Shown: positions 7,978-18,411 of the stretch, piece after piece
Numbering within the stretch: the first letter of the stretch is position 1
Layout: every line of letters starts with the position of its first letter
NCBI GenBank assembly: GCA_014825775.1
Contig: MVAQ01000325.1
Coordinates: 1-18,769, forward strand
Direction of reading: 5' to 3'
From: Krasilnikovozyma curviuscula
Taxonomy: Eukaryota > Basidiomycota > Tremellomycetes > Cystofilobasidiales > Mrakiaceae
Length of the DNA: 18,769 nt
Position numbers and translations under genes: made by a program
The notes under the pieces: generated by a model
What the model saw: only the letters and a program-made list of their open reading frames with translations
What the model was told of the DNA's origin: nothing
The model's database searches: none

Positions 7978-10900
7978 TCACTCCTCGATGAATTTGTTGA
8001 TGACATCCTTCTTCGCAGTCAGATCACAAGAAAACTCTTGCTCCAATTGTCTTCGAATTGCCTTCTTTGTGACTTGGGTCAAATCAGCATCAGCGAGGAT
8101 CCTTCTCACGCTAGACTCAAGCTCAAAGTTTGTGGGACCGAGTGCAAGGTGGTCGAGTCGATCGTTGGGATCGTCACGATATGAATCCTGTTGTTGGTAT
8201 TGTTGGGTTTGATTCGGACCACCAGCAAAGAAGCTGCTTCTAGCTGATGTCAATCCAGCGCCGTCACTATCATAAGCCGAAGGAGGACCATCTCGGTAAG
8301 GCGCCATCTGAACCGGCTGATCGTAGGCGAGACTGTAGGACGAGTACCTCGCAGGACTGTTTCCCTGAGCTCCGTGCGACATGTGCATACCTCGTCCTCT
8401 TGATACATCAGAGTTAGGACCGACCGGTGGTGCAGCATAGAAGCCAGATGGAACCGGTGATTGGTCGCGAGAGAACCCTCCCTTTTCTTGGTAGACGTCC
8501 GTGCCACCGTAAATTGTGGCCCTTCCATAGATTGAGTTTCCTTCTACAGGCTTTACAGGCGGTTTCCACTAAAAGAAATTGGTGGAGGTGTTAGGTTGCA
8601 TTAAATATAATGTAGGACAAGGGGTTCTGCACTGACCGAGCCGATGGAGTGATTCGAGCCAACCTCCCACAACATCTCTTCATATTCTTGCCAGCTCTTG
8701 AGAGGAATGGACCGAACATCAAATTTACCCTCGTCCTGATTTTGTGAATCAACTGATCAGAGTCATCTCCAAGTTGGAATTAAAGAGGGCACTCAGGGTA
8801 CTCACGTGAATCACGATCTTCTTTCCAGACTCTCCAACAACAACACGAGTAGAACCCCAAGAGAAGTCGTCCATGGCCCAGAAAGAGTAGAGAGGAAGGT
8901 AGAATGAGAATATTGGTATTGCCAAGATGTAGAAGATCATCCATCCAATCATGTCCCACTTTCCTCGGAGGAGGAAGATCAGTGCTTGAAGACCGTAGAT
9001 GGCACATAGCAACACAAGAGAGAATGTTGGGATTGTTTTACCATCGGCAACGACCAGATAGATTAGGTAAACGATCTTGAGAACAACCACGATAAACAGC
9101 CAGTCAGCAACGGCGTCGTGACAAAACCATGCCATAATACTCACATATGCGACGGTGACAGGCGCAACAATAGTCGAGAGGAGATCAATGAAGACGACAA
9201 ATCGCATAGAGAAGCAACAGAATCCACAAAGTCTGTCGAGGAAGACAAGCTCAGCCAAGTTGTGAACTGTAGAGTTGATCCATCGTCGACGTTGTGACAA
9301 CAAGACTTTCCATTCGTCCGGGGCGACAGTCTGAGCTTTGGCTTCACGTACAAAGATAGTCTTGTAGGATGGAAAGTTCCGCAGAAGTAGAGTAGTGAGG
9401 TATCGATCTTCTCCAAGATGAAGCAGGTTTTTCAAGCTGTAAGGAGATTAGTTAGCTCTAACAAGATCCTCGTCGATTGGTAACGAACCACTACTCACTG
9501 TAAAGTGTCAACTCGATTTTCAGAGTAAGAATGAATGATGTCATTCGACACGAACAACGGCTTGTGAGTGTCCGGAGTGCGGACACGGTACAGGGAGAAA
9601 CATCCAGGTAAACAAGTCACAGACCCGAACAGACTTTCGAAAGACTTCGCCAAATGATGGGAAATGTAGTACTCGTAAACCTGTTTCAAGCGTCATATAT
9701 CAGTGAATGAAGGAGAGGAGTACTTCAGATAGAATACGGCAAGCAATCTCACCTGCATCATCGTCGTTAGAGATTGTTTGGCATTGGCTATAGATGTCTC
9801 ACCACAACAGGCGATGACTTTTTTGTCATGTATCATACTGGTAAGTTAGCAGCAGCCAAAAATAAAAAAATAAAAAATTAGAGTGTGTCAGAATTAGCTC
9901 GACAACACACTATGCAAATGGCTTACGCAGAGACCAAGTATCCGAGAGATCCAGCGTCACAGGTGGTGTCAGCATCAATAGTAAACAAGAACTCGTAAAA
10001 ACTAGGGTTAACACCGATGACGTTCTTGATTTGATGATAGACTTCAAGTTCTAGAGGATTCATCGGGCTGTCGAAGTGAACCTAGGCGTGGGGAGAGAAA
10101 CGATTAAAGATAGTGAGACATCTGGTATTGTGAAGCGTTGTTTCCATCAATACCAGCCATGCGCACCTTGTTTAGGAAGTGAAGAAGAAGCATTTGAGAG
10201 TCTCGCTTTCCTCTGTTACCGGGACGGTGTCGTTCGTTCGGTTTTCCAATCTTGACGAGGACGACGTAAGGAACTACATGTCCAGCACATTCGTAAAGGC
10301 CTGCGTAAACTCTACCCATGTTGAGCTGCTTTTGACCTTCACCAAGGGACAAGCAGCTTAAGGGTTCAGGGTCAATATTCGGATCAACTCCAAGAATGTC
10401 CAACACAATTCCTGGGTAAACAAAGATAAAGGGATGAGTCTTATGAGAGGTTCTTAGCCAAACCGAAACCAGACTCACGAGGTGTAGGTCTATCATTACC
10501 AGAACCAACGATCATACCATCGCATATGATGAAAAGAAGTTTCCTCTTATCATCATACTTCAATCGAGCCACAGAGTCGATTGTCTTCCTGAGAGATTCC
10601 TCTCCTTCGGTGTAGCATGGAACTTGACAGATGACGAACTTTTCATGATCTTCAGGAGATCTAGGAGCTCCAAAGTAGAGAGCACCGAGGAATTTGAAAC
10701 CAATGATAGAGACCATGACGACAGAGAGGGCGAGCAAGATGTAAGTGGCGAATTGACATTGAACCGATTGTCTGTTATCGACTTTTCCAGCCAAATAGCT
10801 GTAAATTTCAAAAAAAAAATCCACAATCGAGACAGTTTAAGTAGACTCAGAAATGTTTCTGAAAACAACTAGCACTCACAGATTGCGGAGGCAGGTCAGT

Positions 10901-13900
10901 TGTCTGGCGAGGACATCTTGGCCAAGTGAGTTACCCAAAGCGTTAAGACTCTTCGTAATGTCTTTTCCAGAGCTTTGTTGGAAGAGCGAGATAACTTCAG
11001 GAGCCATGAACGTCGTTGAAGTTCCAGCTGGAGCTTGGAATCCGTCTGGCACTTTGAGGTACGGCGGGTTGCTGTCATCGCAACGGGAACAATACAAAGG
11101 ATTCTTAGAGAACGCAAAAGACACAGCATCGAAATAGAATCACTCACGTTACATAAGTCGTCACATCGTAGACGTGTCCCTCGTAGATCGCTATGGCACT
11201 GCCAGCCGCGGCTGAAGCTTTGATAGTCTTGGGCAAGAGACCGACGAAACCTAACCGAAAGTTGTAACGCATATACACCATTTGTTCGTAGTACCAGTCG
11301 GGTCTACTGTCATTGGTGAATGATCTGAAGTCATGGTAGACTGAGTTCGAGTCCAGTGAAGAACTGCTGTTGACGGAGTTCAATTGAACCCAAGGACTGA
11401 CAGAACCATCAATTCCATCACAGAGAGCGCTGACCTGAATTAGGAAAAACGTCAGATCAATTGGCACGAAATAAGTTGATACTATCACTGGCAACGCGTA
11501 CTTGAACAGGGAAGAGAGCGGTTGCATCTTCACCACCATACGCAAGGACAGCCTTTGATTTCACCACAGGGATGACGACCAAATGGGTTTTCGCGATGCC
11601 AGTAAGCTAGAGCCATGGAAACTTCTGTCAGAAATGACAGCTGAATTTGCGATGGAGTTCAACTCACATCGAAGACTTCTCCACGAATCGAGACATATTC
11701 GGCATCGGGATTGTTGGCGTAACTCTGTTGCGAGATCTCACCCTGACTGTAAACGAACTCTCTTGGACAAATCAGGTTTCCCATTATGGCAACAACAAAT
11801 ACAGCTGAAAAAGGAATTGGTCAGTCAGATCGTACGTGAAGTACAATTCAAGGTTACGATGCTCACCACAGCCGCAAATGAACCAGATGATGACGTTGAT
11901 AGCTAGTTTTTCTCTCCAAGCTTGACGAACGTCCGGTCTTTTCATACCACCTGGCCATTTGAGAAGGAAGGGTGGTACAAACCAAGTGAGAGCCCAACAA
12001 AGTGCGACCCAGTTCTTTCGACCTTGGGAGATCGCGAACTTCTCCGTAACCTCTCCTTCCATCGGCGTTCCATCAAGACCAGCTTCTTTTTCGTTTATAG
12101 CTTCAGCCCTTTTCATGTTGTGGAACATATTTCGAGATGGAGCGTAAGCTTCAGAACCAAAGTACGATGCTGAGTCGTCGTATTGACTGGTGAATCTGCT
12201 GGGAGCGTAGTCCGCATCACTTTTGTCCGTTCGTCGTTCTTCCTCGTCGTCATACCCTCTTGGATGAGCATCCGCCATAAGTGGAAGAGCACCAGAAGAG
12301 AGGTTGAACTTGGAGTCGGTGTCCATTGCCATCGGGCTGAGCTCGCCGTAGGTACTGGATCGATAGGGCGAAAATGGATCGACCTCAGGTGCGACCGGAG
12401 TGAGAGTTTTGAGCTTCGGATCTTCGTTCAAGAGCATTCTTCGTTCTTCTTCTTCGTTGTGACGAAGTACATCTTCAAGATCTCTGAACACCGAAGGAGA
12501 CACGAAGAGCTGAAAATACGAATGCGACAGCGTTAGAGAGCAATTGGGAGACCGTCAATGTTAAACTCACCTTGTATTTCCCAATGGCAAACTGCTCGTC
12601 ACTGAAGTTCTTTTCTGCCTTGTACTTTCTCACAGCTTCGAAAGGAGGCACTGATCTGTCTACCCCCTCGACCTCCTCACCATATCTTTCGACGAACTCA
12701 AGGTAGGTCATGCTGACCTGGAAGTTAATCTTCATTCGCTTCGCCAGTTGAACCAGTCCCAAGCTACGAATTTGAGACTTAAGGCCGCGGCTGTCCACCT
12801 GATTAGAAAGTTGCGAGTCGTTGGGGTTCAGGCAGGCGATGTGCCAAGATTTCGTTTCGTCGAAGGTCTGGAAAAGAACATCCAATGCCGACCGGAATTC
12901 ACCAACGACACAACGACCTTCCGAAGATAGTTCTTCGTCTTCGAAGTCTCTACCATCAACACCAAACTCTCCAATTGCAGCCTCCTCATCCACATCTTCG
13001 CCGAGGGTTCCAAGTTTGGCAGACGCGTTGCGAACTTTTCGTCTGGTGGAAGGTTTTCGCATTGGTTTGACTGGTTGCTGAGCAGCAACAATGGTGAGGT
13101 CGTCTCTTGGATGAGCCTGGGTTGCGATCGCTCTCGAGTTGAAGAGCTCCTTGATAAAAGAATTAGAGCATCCAGGAGAGTACAGAGCTGCGTTGAGGGC
13201 TCCGGCTCCTCCACGGCCCATGCTACCACGAAGAAGTGAGACAAAATCAGGATTGTCGGTGTTAGCATTCTTCTCCAGGAAAGCTTCTGCAGAATACGTG
13301 ACGGCGCCACTATAGTGACTGACGGTGAACGTCGGGTATCCGTCTCTCTCCGAAGCACCAGCTTTGAAGTTTGGATGAGATCCCCATCGTTTAGCGAAAG
13401 CTTCTGCCATAGTATGATCCGTCTTCTTCCCCATCTTTTTCGATTGGTCATCCATGATATGAATCAAGCCACCCGGTTGATTGGTGAGTAGTCGAACGCA
13501 TTCCGAGTTGTCGAAGTAATTGACCTTGGGAATGAGACCAGCCAGACCTTCTGCAGCAAATTCAGCACTTTGACGTTCAAAGGTGGATTGTAAGATCCAG
13601 TTCTGAAGACGTTCGTTGGCGTAGTTGATACAGAATTGGTCCAACGAGTTGGCTCGAGCACCAAAGCCACTGAGGTTTTGAGGACCAGGAAGGTCCAAGA
13701 CACCGACGAAAGTTGCGAAATCGTCTTTGCAGAGTTTAGAGTTGATGTGCTCGTTAATGAAGGCGAAAAGGAGCGAGTAAAGTGACTTGGCGAGTTCGTC
13801 CCTGTTGGTTTCGGCGCCTTCTGGATCCAAGAACACGGTGCAGAGTTCTCTACCAACAAACTTTGTCCTCATCGAGAGGGTTGACTCGAGATCGCCCATA

Positions 13901-15464
13901 TGGACACCCAAGAACTCAGCAACAATCTCCAGGGTCTCAATGTTTCTGACAACAGCCGAGTCTTCGTTTCTGGTGTGGTCGATTTCGAACTCGAGGTTGC
14001 CTAGGTGGAGGATGGTTGCGATGAGTTGACAGATTTGAGCGACCAGTCGTTTGGAGAATCCGACAACTTTCAAAGCTTGTTTCAATTGTTCGAATCTCAT
14101 CTTATCATCCTCCTTCGCCATTCCATTTTTGTTACCACCTCCTCCGCCATTACCGGCTTGTCGCAAGAACCTGTATCCACCAGCAGTGTCGCCAAGACGC
14201 ATGTGATCCTTCTCATCAGTCGATGCACCAGAGACCAGGTAGTAGAAGACGTGAAAGTTCCGCTCTCCTGGAGCTGGACCTGAAATTCTAGTTCGTTCAA
14301 GGTAGTAGTCGAGCGTTTTGGAACCACAGATTTTACCATGGTCGTTGAACTGAAGCTCGGTATATGAGCCAAATCTAGAAGCGTTGGAGTTTGCTAGTGT
14401 TGATGCGTTTCCAAAACATTCAAGAATGTACTGAACGAAGGAGATAGGAGGGATATAAAGATAAGTATTGAGTGTCGGCTCATAACCCAGTAAACTACTG
14501 ACCTGAGCATTCTCAATTTTCGAAGCAAGCTTGCTTGGTTTTCCAGCACCACCAGTGTAGCCAGAGCCAGCAGTTTGTGAGAGCGCCAGAAAGGCTTTGA
14601 TGATCAAGCGACGGATTTCCGATTTACCTGAACCAGATTCACCACTGGTGCGAAGAGGTCATCAGCTACGCTTAGGAAAGAGGAAATACAAAAATAAATA
14701 AAATGCTAGTCCTCACCTTAATAGCACGCTTTGATCTCTACCTGTTCTTCGCATGTCCATCCAAACGTTACCCGCCAAGCCGTAGACGTGCGGACGTTCG
14801 CCTTCTTCCTTCTCCCTCCTGCCCATACCACCCCAAACTTCTCTTCCTCTTCTGATTGAACCTGTGTCTATTACTTCGTCGATGTGGTATTGGAGCGAAG
14901 ACTGAGAGTTAAGGGGTATCGGTGCGTTAGGGTTGATGGAAATAAGAAACGAAGGCGATATTGAGGTGTAGGGTCTCGAGGCAAGGTATCGAGTTCGAAG
15001 AATGGACTGAGAAGAAACAGAATATGTAAGTAAGACATTTCTAAGACTGAGAGGTGTTCAGCAAACAGATGGAAGTCTTGAAAGGCAAGCTCTCGAAGGT
15101 GAAACGAGGTGCCAAGCTGCCTAAGTTGCCAGGCTAATGTGCAAATCATCTCCATGGTTCTGAGCATCCATCTAGGTACAGGTAACTATGCTTATAGCTC
15201 TCGACCATTCCCAATCGATTCTTCAAACATTCAAGGGTGACCCCTTTTACGAAGAGACCCACTCACCACAATCGCATCCTCTGTCAATTCGTGCTCCTTC
15301 AAATCGCATAAGTCGTCGACTTCATTGGGGTTTGGAAGGTTGGACAGGTTCTGTAAGCCTATAGCTGAGACAGGTCTACCTAGCCTGGGAGTACCACTGT
15401 TCGCTGTAGCAACATTCAACCTCGATTCGACATTATTCCTCGGTCGGAATCTAGGAGCTGCCAT
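7978..15464 (-). CDS. Class V/VII chitin synthase with N-terminal myosin motor domain (18 exons, 2030 aa)
   Basis: Exons from the start: 15464-15267, 15006-14717, 14644-14503, 14430-12571, 12509-11867, 11804-11668, 11606-11502, 11434-11148, 11071-10880, 10798-10479, 10411-10167, 10081-9927, 9837-9753, 9680-9499, 9436-9145, 9075-8806, 8735-8637, 8568-7978; sum 6093 bases, all in phase. Residues about 67-830 are a myosin motor-like domain: P-loop GESGSGKS (164-171), switch I region NASRFG, switch II region DLPGPQ. Two membrane segments follow (about 997-1015, 1032-1055), then a cytochrome-b5-like region ([36 protein letters not shown]). The family 2 glycosyltransferase core has [18 protein letters not shown] (1459-1464), DADT (1509-1512), GEDRYLT (1622-1628) and the signature QRRRW (1662-1666), then several membrane segments. 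The last 50 residues match a DEK C-terminal domain ([20 protein letters not shown]). The enzyme polymerises N-acetylglucosamine from UDP-GlcNAc into chitin at the plasma membrane; the motor part helps delivery to growth sites in related fungi. Confidence 0.95.
9076..9144 (-). other. Stop-free 69-base intron in the chitin synthase membrane region
   Basis: The donor is TAT|GTGAGT at 9144 and the acceptor TTCTCAAG ends at 9076, with a GCTGACT branch-like motif between. The intron is 23 codons long without a stop, so the frame reads straight through. Splicing gives [16 protein letters not shown], the usual family sequence at this place, whereas reading through inserts a hydrophobic stretch including WLFIVVVLK. 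Confidence 0.8.
14431..14502 (-). other. Stop-free 72-base intron in the chitin synthase motor region
   Basis: The donor is CAG|GTCAGT at 14502 and the acceptor CTTCGTTCAG ends at 14431. The intron is 24 codons without a stop. Removing it joins KIENAQ to [20 protein letters not shown], which fits the myosin motor family (KI-NAE-VLE-FGNA), while reading through inserts residues with no family counterpart. Confidence 0.85.
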
Positions 15465-15498
15465 TCTTCTTGAAGCTTATAGGCCAACAGCAAAGCTT

Positions 15499-15516
15499 TC
15501 CCTATCGACCCTATCG
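15499..15516. repeat. Tandem CCCTATCGA x2
   Basis: Two perfect copies of a 9-base unit stand next to each other, 35-52 bases upstream of the chitin synthase start codon at 15464. They may lie in the 5' leader or be a paired binding site; function unknown. Confidence 0.45.
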
Positions 15517-15911
15517 ATTTGTGAGTCTACAAGACAAAACAGCGGGTGTTTGAGAGGGAGTGGTGAGATAGGAGGTCTTCCAAAGGGTTCAGGGAGGAAA
15601 AAAACTCGGAAGCACACACGTACCTGGGGTACGGGATGAAAAGACCCCCTGATTCCCCTTCGAACGAACTTCCCTGGACCCACAGAAAGTTTTCTAGATG
15701 TAAGAAGCGCCTTGGGTCGACCTGTAACTGCAAGGGAAAAGTTGAGGGTCGAATGCTGGTTACGACGTTGGTCACAGCCCCACCTGCAGTTATTTATTTG
15801 ACGTTTCAGAGTGATCCAACCAAAACAGTCGCAAACTCGAAGCTTCAACGAAAAGATCAAAAAGGTATGATGAACTTCATTGGTTGTCAAGGAAAGCAGC
15901 TGTTCAACTAC

Positions 15912-15922
15912 TGAGTCACGTG
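15912..15922. promoter_or_regulatory. Overlapping TGAGTCA and CACGTG motifs
   Basis: TGAGTCA (15912-15918) matches the bZIP Gcn4/AP-1 consensus and overlaps the E-box CACGTG (15917-15922); together they also form TCACGTG, the core bound by Cbf1-like factors in yeast. The site is about 45 bases before the start codon at 15967, so it could lie in the promoter or the leader. Motif identity is seen; use in this fungus is inferred. Confidence 0.4.
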
Positions 15923-15966
15923 GGATGATTTGTATCCCAGGCAGAATCGATACTACCACGACGACC

Positions 15967-16666
15967 ATGGATTTTGACATCAAGCAGGTCCTGCTGGGTG
16001 CTAAGACCGAGCTTCAGTCGAAGGCTTTCGAGCTGTATCAACATTACAATCTTTTATCCGATATAGTGAGTTGATCTCTGTGAAAAGCAGCGTTGAGTTT
16101 TCTCTGACCTTGGAACTGGTTGTTTTCGCGTTTTTCGTTTTGGATTTAGCTAGACGATGACCTGCAACATTTTTCGATTTATGTCCTTGCACCTATCACT
16201 TTCCATTTGCTGTTCTTCGCGCTGCTGATAGCGAACAGGAAGAACGCCAATTACGTTTTGGGAGCGTGCCTGTTTTCATGTGAGCAGTAGCATCAGCAAT
16301 CTTTTGCACTTTCTTGCATCATCTCGCTCTGACCGTGCCTTTCGATGTGAATCTCAGTAACTATGGCTTTGGTCTCATCTCTACCGCCAGCCATCCTTCC
16401 TCCCTTCCTGGCTCCAGCGCGACTGTCGTCTCAGGCTCAAATGTCTTGGGCTATCCAAATTTTCTCAGTTCCCGCAATATGCTTCAGCTTATTGAGTCTA
16501 GTAAGGCTTTCCTTTTCACCTGGTCGCTCTACGAATATTGATCATCGTTCCCTTTCAGACGTTTTTACTGCTGGCGATTTGGACATCGATGGTGGAGTTG
16601 GGAAAAGCAAGGAAAGCGGCTGAAGAAAGGATGAAGAAAAAGAGTGAAAGTAAGAAGACTAAATAA
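15967..16666 (+). CDS. Small membrane protein of unknown family with a KKTK C-terminus (4 exons, 159 aa)
   Basis: Exons 15967-16065, 16150-16279, 16358-16500 and 16559-16666 sum to 480 bases and keep phase with GT-AG introns of 57-84 bases. The N-terminus (MDFDIKQVLLGAKTELQSKA) looks like an amphipathic helix. Hydrophobic segments are about residues 41-60 (FSIYVLAPITFHLLFFALLI), 67-90 (NYVLGACLFSLTMALVSSLP and on) and 107-136 (WAIQIFSVPAICFSLLSLTF and on), so three or four membrane spans. The tail is strongly basic and ends KKTK, which fits the KKXX dilysine signal for retrieval to the endoplasmic reticulum if the tail faces the cytosol. I do not recognise the family. It shares its promoter region with chitin synthase and ends only 183 bases before the next gene on the same strand. 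A GTAAGA at 16650 could act as a donor and replace the tail. Confidence 0.72.
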
Positions 16667-16849
16667 GACGGTTTCCTAACGATATGTTGCTGTCGTCGTT
16701 CGATGAAAGGGAGGACCGAGCTAGAAGAGTGCAACAAACTCAAGTTGCATTCTACCCTGTCATCCCAGCAAGCCATCTGTATATCTTCTTTGGACTTAAT
16801 TACGCTGAAGTATTTCTGTTGACGACGAGAAAGAAGAAAAACAGTAAAT

Positions 16850-18145
16850 ATGATCAATCCGCTGCGTCATATGCGGCCCCAGAACGAAGTGTCGTCCCCA
16901 CCTCCCAACATACTTCAAGACGAAAGAAAGAAGCAAAGGTTCATGTCTTCCTCGTACGATCTCCCAGACCTTCCCCCAGATGAAGGTGTCGCTCTTCGAG
17001 ACAGCTTCAAACTCGTCAGACTTCAGGTGCTTACTCCGCTCAGCGTCCTGGTGACAATCGGTGAGTACCCTTCTGTGCTTCAAGGTGGTCTTCTAGAATC
17101 AGAATTTGACTGGCAAGCTTACTCATTCCAGGTGCTAACCTGATCGCTGGATTGGTACATTTTCTCCAATTCGCCTCGCAGCTCGCAGTGCTGACCTCAT
17201 TTGCTCTGCGTAGCTTCTCAAACCAAACTTGCTTCAAATCGCTGAAGCGCACCCAAACTTGCTTTCTCCGAATCCCACATTTGTTGGAATCTATTGGCTG
17301 GTCATTTATGTCTGGTCGATCATTCTGTGTCTTCAACTCGTTCTGTTCACTCGCAGCGATGAGGCGAAGGCTTTATTCACCAAGGGAGTCGGGCATAGGT
17401 TCGGATTGGCCAACTACTTGATGGTAGGGTGGGTAATTTTCTACGTGGTCGCTGGTAGAGGTGATGGTTACGGAATTGGCTGGGCGTGGTGGGTTGACGA
17501 AGGGTTCCTCCTTCTCAATGTGCTCAATCTGTACGTTGAAGTGAGAACTTTGTCCAGTGATACGAGTAAGCTTCTAATATCGTTATAAATCTTGTCCAGC
17601 TTTTCGGTATACACTACGCTCTTCCAAAACAGTCTCTCCACCGGCTGGCGTTCTCATTTGGATACTCTCTCAGTTCACCTTCCACTTCGCATGATGCTAG
17701 TCGTCCTCTTCACAATCGATTGGCTGGATGTTGGATTCACCGCTTTGAACTGGGGGTGGATTCCTGGGGGTGGTGATGTTGACTACTCAGTGCATGAAGT
17801 CAAGGCGATCATCGCATTGTTGGCGGTCAATCTGATTGGTTGCGCTATTGTTTTCTTTATGAGAGATGGAGGTGAGTGTAACCTTTAATTTAGTAGAGGA
17901 GTGTGATTTAGGGTTGACAGACCAACGACTTTTCTCTAGTATGGGCTGCGAGCGCAACGTACCTGCTCGTGGCTTTGCTGCTCTCAAAGCACGCAACTCC
18001 AGCAGGTCTCTTTGGAGTAATTATCGTGCTCATCGTCTTATACCCCCTTACTTATATAGCAAGCTTCTTCTTCCACCGTATCAGAAACCCGAGGATCGTT
18101 CTTGGTGAGACTCGAGGTCCACCACCTGTCGAGGAAGATATTTGA
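16850..18145 (+). CDS. Multi-spanning membrane protein, DUF1774-like architecture (5 exons, 342 aa)
   Basis: Exons 16850-17060, 17132-17154, 17214-17530, 17600-17871 and 17940-18145 sum to 1029 bases with all phases kept; the second exon is only 23 bases. The N-terminus (MINPLRHMRPQNEVSSPPPN) is hydrophilic. Seven to eight hydrophobic segments follow, among them VLTPLSVLVTIGANLIAGL, IYWLVIYVWSIILCLQLVLF, NYLMVGWVIFYVVAG, FLLLNVLNLFSVYTTLF, MMLVVLFTIDWLDVGFTAL, AIIALLAVNLIGCAIVFFM, VWAASATYLLVALLL and LFGVIIVLIVLYPLTYIASF. The order of segments and the IYWLV, FLLLNVLNL and LPLRMMLVVLF features recall fungal DUF1774 proteins, whose function is not known; this is from memory and tentative. The C-terminus after the last span (HRIRNPRIVLGETRGPPPVE) is short and soluble. 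No catalytic motif is visible. Confidence 0.75.
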
Positions 18146-18411
18146 GTTTGACGACTTCACGTTACAATGCCTTATTTCTATTATACTATTGCTCACGACT
18201 TTCTTGTACACAGTTTGAACGAAAAACCGAAAGAAGAAAAGCAAGATGGTATTGTAGTAAGCAGCACTTGTAGTTACAACACAAAGGGTATCAGTCGAAG
18301 AAACACGGTACAAAGTTTTGTCTCTGTTTTCGTGTATGTGAAAAGAAGGCTACAAGCATAGGTATGAAATGTCCGGAAGGTGCTATGGCACATAAAAGCG
18401 GCTGCAAGAAG

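Larger units (their letters stand above)
15465..15966. promoter_or_regulatory. Shared divergent promoter of chitin synthase and the 159-aa membrane protein
   Basis: About 500 bases separate the two start codons, which point away from each other. It contains a tandem CCCTATCGA pair close to the chitin synthase start, CCCCT motifs around 15644-15659 that resemble stress-response elements, and TGAGTCACGTG about 45 bases before the other start codon. Open frames across this stretch have no family likeness. The role as a two-way promoter is inferred from gene orientation. Confidence 0.6.

Noticed and set aside
15477..15983. 168-codon open frame on the minus strand in the shared promoter
   Set aside because: It overlaps the first exon of the + strand gene, has no family likeness and shows no signal or domain.
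16684..16983. Alternative start for the multi-spanning membrane protein
   Set aside because: This open frame is in another phase from the exon that begins at 16850 and contains no membrane segment continuing into the gene.
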